In this document: piece by piece, positions 6,201-10,756 of the stretch
How the letters are laid out: every line of letters starts with the position of its first letter
How positions within the stretch are numbered: position 1 is the stretch's first letter
Assembly: GCA_026389635.1 (NCBI GenBank)
Contig: JAPLHM010000098.1
Location: 1 to 10,756, forward strand
Direction of reading: 5' to 3'
Source of the DNA: Chloroflexota bacterium
GTDB taxonomy: Bacteria; Chloroflexota; Dehalococcoidia; GIF9; UBA5629
Length of the DNA stretch: 10,756 nt
The notes under the pieces: generated by a model
The model's database searches: none
Told to the model about the DNA's origin: nothing
What the model saw: only the letters and a program-made list of their open reading frames with translations
Program-made: the position numbers and the translations under genes

Positions 6201-7459
6201 TTGATATCAAATTGATACGTGATGATCCCGAAGTCGTCTACCGGGCCATGGAAAAGCGCGGGGAAGGACGTGGGCCGGTCGAAGAGATCATAGAAATAGA
6301 TAGCTCTTACCGCCAGGCGCTCAAAGAGTCCGAGACCCTACGCGCCCGGCGCAACGACGTGAGCAAGCAGATCAGCCTTATGAAAGATAAGCCGGCCGGC
6401 CTTATAGCCGAGATGCGGCAGGTGGGCGACCGCATCACCCAGATCGAGGCCGAGTCGGGACTGCTGTCGGCCAGGCTGGAAGACAGGCTGCTGCGCCTGC
6501 CCAACCTGCCATCGGACGACGTGCCTCCCGGCCGTGGTTCGGAAGGCAACATCGAGGTAAGGTCATGGGGACGGCCCCGTGAATTCACATTCACGCCGCT
6601 TCCCCACTGGGACCTGGCTGAAAAGCTGGGCATCATCGACTTCCAGCGTGGCGTCAAGCTTTCGGGCACCAGGTTTTACGTATTGCGTGGCATGGGTTCC
6701 CTGCTGCAGAGGTCTCTCATCAATTTCATGCTCGACCTGCACGTCGGGGAGCACGGCTATACCGAGATGTACCCCCCTTCCATGGTAAAGCGGGAGTGCC
6801 TGGTAGGATCAAGCAACCTGCCCAAGTTTGCCGACAACCTCTACCACGATGCGGAGGAGGATTACTGGTTCGTCCCCACGGCCGAGGTTCCCCTGACAAA
6901 CCTGCACCGCGACGAGATATTGGCTCCCGGCACGCTGCCTTTATATTACGCAGCGCATACATCATGTTTCCGCCGCGAGAAAATGGCGGCCGGCAAGGAT
7001 ACGCGCGGCATCAAGCGCGGGCACCAGTTCGAAAAGGTGGAGATGTACAAGTTCGTTGATCCCGCCACATCCGACGCCGAACTTAATGGCCTGTTAGATA
7101 ATGCCGAGGACATCTGCCGCAGGCTGGAACTGCCCCACCGGGTGATACAGTTGTGCACGGGCGACCTGGGTTTTGCCGCCGTCAAGACATTCGATATCGA
7201 GATGTGGGCGGCGGGATGCGGGGAGTGGCTGGAGGTAAGCTCCTGCAGCAACTGCGGCGATTTCCAGGCGCGCCGGGCCAATATACGCTATCGGCCTGAT
7301 CCCGAGGCCAGGCCGCGCCTGGTGCATACGCTCAACGGCTCGGGACTTGCATTGCCGCGCGTGATGATCGCCGTAATGGAAAACTACCAGCAGGAAGACG
7401 GCAGCATCAGCGTCCCCACTGCCCTGCGGCCATACATGAACACCGATACAATCAGGTAG
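6197..7459 (+). CDS. serS: Seryl-tRNA synthetase
   Basis: Charges tRNA-Ser (and tRNA-Sec where present) with serine. The 420-residue class IIa enzyme begins with the typical MIDIKLIRDDPEVV and a long tRNA-binding coiled-coil arm (~25-105, including the LRARRNDVSKQI heptads). The core has PTAEVPLTN (~227-235), motif 2 TSCFRRE...GKDTRG..RGHQFEKVE (~255-282), SSCSNCGDFQARR (~349-361) and motif 3 NGSGLALPRVMIAVMENYQ (~380-398). Two loops differ from the usual form: the serine-site GTG(Q/N)LPKF reads GSSNLPKF, and motif 2 EAG reads EKM. SD AGGGGAGGGG lies just inside the lysS end and the ATG overlaps the lysS stop, so the two are co-translated. Confidence 0.97.
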   Translation: MIDIKLIRDDPEVVYRAMEKRGEGRGPVEEIIEIDSSYRQALKESETLRARRNDVSKQISLMKDKPAGLIAEMRQVGDRITQIEAESGLLSARLEDRLLRLPNLPSDDVPPGRGSEGNIEVRSWGRPREFTFTPLPHWDLAEKLGIIDFQRGVKLSGTRFYVLRGMGSLLQRSLINFMLDLHVGEHGYTEMYPPSMVKRECLVGSSNLPKFADNLYHDAEEDYWFVPTAEVPLTNLHRDEILAPGTLPLYYAAHTSCFRREKMAAGKDTRGIKRGHQFEKVEMYKFVDPATSDAELNGLLDNAEDICRRLELPHRVIQLCTGDLGFAAVKTFDIEMWAAGCGEWLEVSSCSNCGDFQARRANIRYRPDPEARPRLVHTLNGSGLALPRVMIAVMENYQQEDGSISVPTALRPYMNTDTIR

Positions 7460-7506
7460 CCGGTTGCATCCACACCCCCCGGCAATACCGGTTCACCCGC
7501 CTTTTT
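7460..7506 (+). terminator. Weak candidate terminator after serS
   Basis: CCGGTTGC (7460-7467) can pair with GCAA-TA-CCGG (7482-7491) with a 2-nt bulge and a 14-nt loop. A five-T run follows only 10 nt later (7502-7506). This is poor geometry, but it lies directly after the serS stop, at the expected place for the end of the greA-lysS-serS transcript. Confidence 0.25.
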
Positions 7507-7549
7507 CAATACGGATACCGCTTATATATCATGGCGCCTTGACATTGCT

Positions 7550-7578
7550 TTCAAATTCAATTTAACTATATGTATAAT
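7550..7578 (+). promoter_or_regulatory. Promoter for the first redoxin-fusion gene
   Basis: A perfect TATAAT (7573-7578) has TTCAAA (7550-7555) 17 nt upstream as a 4/6 -35. A perfect TTGACA at 7539-7544 is 28 nt away, too far to pair with this -10, though it could drive a second start with a poor -10 near 7563. Start of transcription near 7585 leaves a ~28-nt leader that lacks a recognisable SD. Confidence 0.6.
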
Positions 7579-7612
7579 TAGAGAAACACTTTAGCCAGTT
7601 TCCTTAAAAATT

Positions 7613-9202
7613 ATGGCAGAAGACGAATCACAGTCTGGTCCCAAGTTCTGCCGCCAGTGCAGCGGCGTGGTACCCGAGGGCACCGCGATCTGCCCGCGCT
7701 GCGGCCAGAAGTGGTTCATGGACCGCGTAGAGCAGCAGGGGGTAGACCTCTGGCAGAAGATCATTGAGAAGAGGGCGGCAGCCGGGTTAGCCGAAGCCGG
7801 TCCCACGCAGGAACAGAAGCAGTACCGCTGCCCCAACTGCATGGCGGCCCTCAAAGGTCCCTTGCCTACGTGTCCCCACTGCGGGAAAAGCACGGCCAGG
7901 GCCAAAATCGTGCCACCGGGGCAGGAGGAGGAGGCGGCTCTTGAAGAGACTGCGCAGGCCCTGAATCTGTCTCCGGCGGCAAAAGGGCTGGCCTCCATCA
8001 AGGGCGCTTCCCAACGGGCTAAGAGGCTGGGCGGCAGGCGCCACCTCAAGACCCTCGACATTGTCATCATCGTTGTCATCGTGATTATCCTGGCAGGCAT
8101 CGGTTTCCTTTTAGCCAGGCAATACGGTATCCTGCCCTCAACGCTGACCTTCTTCAAGCCGCCTGAGCAGCAGCAGGCCCCACCGGTTGTAACTGCCGGG
8201 CCGGAGGTTTCCAATGTCGCCATATCAGAAATAACCGCTGATGGGGCTGCCATTGCCTGGACCACCATCGAACCGGCCTGGGGCAGGGTACTATACGGCA
8301 AAACGGAGTCTTACGGCGATTCTGCGCCTGCCGTTCTCCAGGGCACTGCCCAGAAGGTAACGCTCAACGGCCTTGAGCCTGCCACGTCCTACCATTTTGC
8401 CGTGTTGGCGATGGACGGCAAGGGCAATGAACTGTACCGCAGCAATGACCACATGTTTGATACCGTTCCGCGGCAGAACACCACGCCGCCTGCCGTGACT
8501 ATCTTCAAGGTTATCCCCACGGACGGCAGCGCCATAGTAAGCTGGACCACCGACAGGCCGTCCAGCAGCCAGGTGCTTTACGGTGCGAACACGTCATGTC
8601 CGAATTCCACCACCGCGGATACCATGCTGGTCACGGACCACTCGGTGCGCATTATCGGTCTTGAGGCCAACACCGGCTATTATTACCGCATCAAGTCCGT
8701 GGATGCGGATGGAAACGCGGCCGTAATGGATCCGCCCAATATGTTTACAACGCTGGTTTCAGTGCCCACCGGGCCGCGCATCGGTGACAGGGCGCCCGAT
8801 TTCACGCTCCCCATCTTCAAGACGCAGGAGACTATTTCTTTGCGCGGCTACAGGGGGCAGAAGGTACTGCTCACCTTTTGGGCCGTTTACTGTCCCGAGT
8901 GCGACCGCGAGTTGGCCCTGCTGCAGTCGATCCAGGACAAGAAAATACCGGGTGTCAAGATCATAGCCGTCTTCATGGAGAGCAAGCTTGATGACATAGA
9001 CAAGACCATCGCTACGTATAAGGCCAAGAGCGGTAATCTCAGCGTCCCGGTAGTGGTCGACATGTACAAGACGACGGCTCACCAGTATGGCGTCGAGAAA
9101 GCGCCCTATACGGTGTTCATCGATGGCGACATGATTATCCGCGGTATCGAAACGGGCAATTTCAATCTGGAACAGGTCGAGAGGACACTGAACAATTTAT
9201 AG
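7613..9202 (+). CDS. Zinc-ribbon / TM / FN3 x2 / TlpA-like thioredoxin fusion (529 aa)
   Basis: A membrane-anchored thiol-disulfide protein with an unusual domain chain. Two zinc ribbons come first: C13-x2-C16...C27-x2-C30 and C73-x2-C76...C87-x2-C90. A basic stretch (RAKRLGGRRHLK, 135-146) precedes one transmembrane helix (~149-168), so the ribbons lie inside the cell and the rest outside. Two FN3-like repeats follow (~196-285, ~290-380), each with an A/S-WTT...VLYG core and a GLEA/P-TSY/GYY ending, resembling the purple-acid-phosphatase N-terminal type. The C-terminal ~145 residues are a ResA/TlpA-like redoxin: RAPDFTLP, active site FWAVYCPEC (C427, C430) and a cis-Pro loop KAPYTVFID. The substrate is unknown. 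No SD precedes the ATG, but an in-frame TAA at 7604 rules out a much earlier start. A paralogue follows directly. Confidence 0.88.
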   Translation: MAEDESQSGPKFCRQCSGVVPEGTAICPRCGQKWFMDRVEQQGVDLWQKIIEKRAAAGLAEAGPTQEQKQYRCPNCMAALKGPLPTCPHCGKSTARAKIVPPGQEEEAALEETAQALNLSPAAKGLASIKGASQRAKRLGGRRHLKTLDIVIIVVIVIILAGIGFLLARQYGILPSTLTFFKPPEQQQAPPVVTAGPEVSNVAISEITADGAAIAWTTIEPAWGRVLYGKTESYGDSAPAVLQGTAQKVTLNGLEPATSYHFAVLAMDGKGNELYRSNDHMFDTVPRQNTTPPAVTIFKVIPTDGSAIVSWTTDRPSSSQVLYGANTSCPNSTTADTMLVTDHSVRIIGLEANTGYYYRIKSVDADGNAAVMDPPNMFTTLVSVPTGPRIGDRAPDFTLPIFKTQETISLRGYRGQKVLLTFWAVYCPECDRELALLQSIQDKKIPGVKIIAVFMESKLDDIDKTIATYKAKSGNLSVPVVVDMYKTTAHQYGVEKAPYTVFIDGDMIIRGIETGNFNLEQVERTLNNL

Positions 9203-9221
9203 CCCCATGCGCATAAAACCC

Positions 9222-9250
9222 TTGACAGCAGGTTCGTCCCGCTGTAGTGT
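9222..9250 (+). promoter_or_regulatory. Candidate promoter for the second redoxin-fusion gene
   Basis: TTGACA (9222-9227) is a perfect -35; 17 nt later stands TAGTGT (9245-9250), a 3/6 -10. It lies in the 70-bp gap between the two paralogues and gives a start near 9257. The weak -10 leaves room for read-through from the first gene. Confidence 0.4.
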
Positions 9251-9258
9251 AGATTCTT

Positions 9259-9264
9259 AGGGAG
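9259..9264 (+). promoter_or_regulatory. Shine-Dalgarno fixing a TTG start
   Basis: AGGGAG lies 8 nt before TTG at 9273-9275. An in-frame TAG at 9258-9260 bars any earlier start, and the next ATG (residue 13) would cut off half of the zinc ribbon. Confidence 0.75.
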
Positions 9265-9272
9265 ACACCCCT

Positions 9273-10756
9273 TTGGACAGCCAGTTTAGATGTAAATGCG
9301 GCAAACAGATGGCCTACTCCAACGAGCCGTGCAAGGACTGCGGCAGTCTCGGTCCGCATAGCTATGCCGGCCAGGCCGGCCCGCCGGCCGTAACCACGCA
9401 GGGTCCGCCGCAGCAAGGGCGCCCTGGAAATATCCCGGCAGACAGGGGTGAAAGGCAGTCTCCTGCTTCGGCAGGGCGTGAGGGCCCGGCCAATTTCGAG
9501 CCGGTGGCCGATGTTTCGCCCAGGAGGGGGGGCGGCCGGCGCGGGGAGGATGACTCGAGGTTCCCCGTGGGAATCAGCCGCAGGGCCGAGATACTCGACC
9601 ACATAGAGGACATGGACAGGGAGGACGGGAAAGAGCCGGCCAAACAGAAGAAGAAAGCAAAGGAACGGGAGGATGACGGGGATTGGGACAGCGGCGAAAG
9701 GCCGGACAGGGAAAGGCATTTCGAATCCTTCCTCGATGGGGGTGAAGAGGACGAGAAGCCCCGCAAAAGAAAGTCCGGCGGCGCCGCAGCCACGGTCATC
9801 AGCATCATATTAGTCATAGCGCTCATAGTAGGCGCCATCTATATTTACAATAACTTCGATGACCTGACCTTATGGCTGGCGGCGCCCACCATTCCCGAGA
9901 CGATCAGGCCTGTGGAGCAGCCCGCGGTCCCGTCCGATTCGCAGCAGTCACAACCGCCGGCCGCAAGTTCCAACCAGACGGCGCCTGCGCCGGTACCCCC
10001 GGCCCCCGTAAAACCGGTAGTGCCTTCCGATACGACCCTGCCCGTAATATCAGATATAATTATCAAGTCCATCACGGATCACGGGGCGGTGGTTACATGG
10101 AAAACGGATGAATTATGCATTAGCAGGCTCAGCTATAAGACTGAGTTGGGCGAACGATATAACAGCAACGGGGCGGTCACATCCTCGCGTTACCACCAGG
10201 CGGACCTCAGCGAGCTTGAAAGCGGGAAGACCTATTACATAACACTGCTTTGCCAGGATGCTGCCGGCAACGAGAGCAAGCAGGAGAGGACCTTCCAGAC
10301 CTTATTATCGGCCGCCGACACCACCGCCCCGCAGCTTATCGGCCAGTCGTCAGTATCGGTCGATGATAATACTGCCACCATTTCCTGGAAAACCAACGAG
10401 AAGGCCAAGTCGCAGGTTAAGTACGGCCTGGGCGCCGGGTACGAATTCCCGTCCGGCCCCACCAATGATTTCGTCAATACCCACAGCATTTTCCTGAGCG
10501 GGCTTTCGCCCAACACCACTTACCATTACCAGCTCATATCCAAAGATGCTTCCGGCAACGTCATGACATCCACGGAGGACTTCAGCTTCAAGACGGATCC
10601 TGAGTCGGGAACCTCGCCCTACATGGGCAGCAAGGCGCCCAATTTCACCCTGAAAAACCTCAAGGGGGAGGACGTCTCGCTCAGCCAACTGCGTGGCAAA
10701 AAGGTCTTGCTCAATTTCTGGGCCAGCTGGTGCACGCCCTGCAAGATCGAGTTGCC
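9273..10756 (+). CDS. Second zinc-ribbon / TM / FN3 x2 / TlpA-like thioredoxin fusion (3' truncated by window)
   Basis: A paralogue of the preceding gene with the same order of parts; 494 complete residues are visible before the window ends. TTG start with good SD. There is a single zinc ribbon, C7-x-C9...C20-x2-C23, then a ~145-residue hydrophilic, Gly/Pro/Arg/Glu-rich linker that is probably disordered, and basic residues (KPRKRK) before one transmembrane helix (~171-192). A Pro/Ser-rich stalk (~203-250) and two FN3-like repeats follow (~257-345, ~350-445), with VTWKTDE and ISWKTNEKAKSQVKYG cores. The redoxin begins with GSKAPNFTL (~451) and has a classic TlpA/ResA active site FWASWCTPC (C487, C490). 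About 100 more residues are expected beyond the edge. Inside/outside orientation as for its neighbour. Function: extracytoplasmic thiol-disulfide exchange (family knowledge); substrate unknown. Confidence 0.87.
   Translation, partial: MDSQFRCKCGKQMAYSNEPCKDCGSLGPHSYAGQAGPPAVTTQGPPQQGRPGNIPADRGERQSPASAGREGPANFEPVADVSPRRGGGRRGEDDSRFPVGISRRAEILDHIEDMDREDGKEPAKQKKKAKEREDDGDWDSGERPDRERHFESFLDGGEEDEKPRKRKSGGAAATVISIILVIALIVGAIYIYNNFDDLTLWLAAPTIPETIRPVEQPAVPSDSQQSQPPAASSNQTAPAPVPPAPVKPVVPSDTTLPVISDIIIKSITDHGAVVTWKTDELCISRLSYKTELGERYNSNGAVTSSRYHQADLSELESGKTYYITLLCQDAAGNESKQERTFQTLLSAADTTAPQLIGQSSVSVDDNTATISWKTNEKAKSQVKYGLGAGYEFPSGPTNDFVNTHSIFLSGLSPNTTYHYQLISKDASGNVMTSTEDFSFKTDPESGTSPYMGSKAPNFTLKNLKGEDVSLSQLRGKKVLLNFWASWCTPCKIEL

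Noticed and set aside
7539..7578. TTGACA at 7539 paired with TATAAT at 7573
   Set aside because: The 28-nt spacing is too long for a sigma70 promoter; TTCAAA at 7550 fits the -10 better.
7591..8301. 236-codon minus-strand frame opposite the zinc-ribbon region
   Set aside because: Ser/Ala/Arg-rich composition typical of antisense to a GC-rich gene, and no SD. The plus strand encodes clear zinc ribbons and a TM helix.
9162..9838. Minus-strand frames opposite the second redoxin fusion
   Set aside because: They mirror the charged linker of the plus-strand gene. The plus frame gives zinc ribbon, TM, FN3 and redoxin in order.
1..10756. Mobile element, CRISPR array, tRNA or rRNA
   Set aside because: No transposase or integrase, no spaced repeats, and no cloverleaf or rRNA-like stretch found on reading both strands.

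Overview
The window is a GC-rich bacterial chromosomal segment made mostly of housekeeping genes. It is most consistent with Chloroflexota, probably Dehalococcoidia or a relative. That placement is inference from several features: an aminopropyltransferase of the Thermus SpeE/plant ACL5 type, a BioD-like/DRTGG protein, a greA-lysS-serS cluster, and large membrane-anchored zinc-ribbon/FN3/redoxin proteins. Promoters are sigma70-like. Several genes start with TTG or GTG, with good Shine-Dalgarno (SD) sites marking the start.

Layout, left to right. (1) 1-90: the tail of an upstream gene, possibly an ACT-domain protein. (2) 60-620 (+): a GNAT acetyltransferase, convergent with and overlapping by 7 bp (3) a two-gene polyamine operon on the minus strand, speD (1541-1915) followed immediately by speE (614-1540). 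(4) 2036-2725 (+): a self-contained expression unit with a near-consensus promoter, consensus SD, a secreted protein with 16 cysteines, and a perfect 19-bp hairpin. The last ~20 codons of that gene look frameshifted. (5) 2748-2987 (+): a small DUF2007-type protein. (6) 2996-4048 (-): a P-loop (BioD-like) plus DRTGG-domain protein. (7) 4049-4204: a divergent control region with a promoter in each direction and a terminator-like hairpin inside the greA leader. (8) 4205-7459 (+): greA-lysS-serS, tightly packed (4-bp gap, then ATGA overlap), linking transcript cleavage with Lys and Ser tRNA charging. (9) 7613-10756 (+): two tandem paralogues, each with N-terminal zinc ribbon(s), one transmembrane helix, two FN3-like repeats and a TlpA/ResA-like thioredoxin domain. 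The second runs off the window just after its CxxC motif.

How they work together: SpeD makes decarboxylated S-adenosylmethionine (dcAdoMet) for SpeE. GreA, LysS and SerS serve transcription and translation. The two redoxin fusions appear to place a thiol-disulfide active site outside the membrane on an FN3 stalk, with zinc ribbons in the cytoplasm. This paired architecture, the Cys-rich secreted protein, and the greA leader terminator with an altered GreA acidic tip are the least ordinary parts of the window. No CRISPR array, insertion sequence, tRNA or rRNA was seen.
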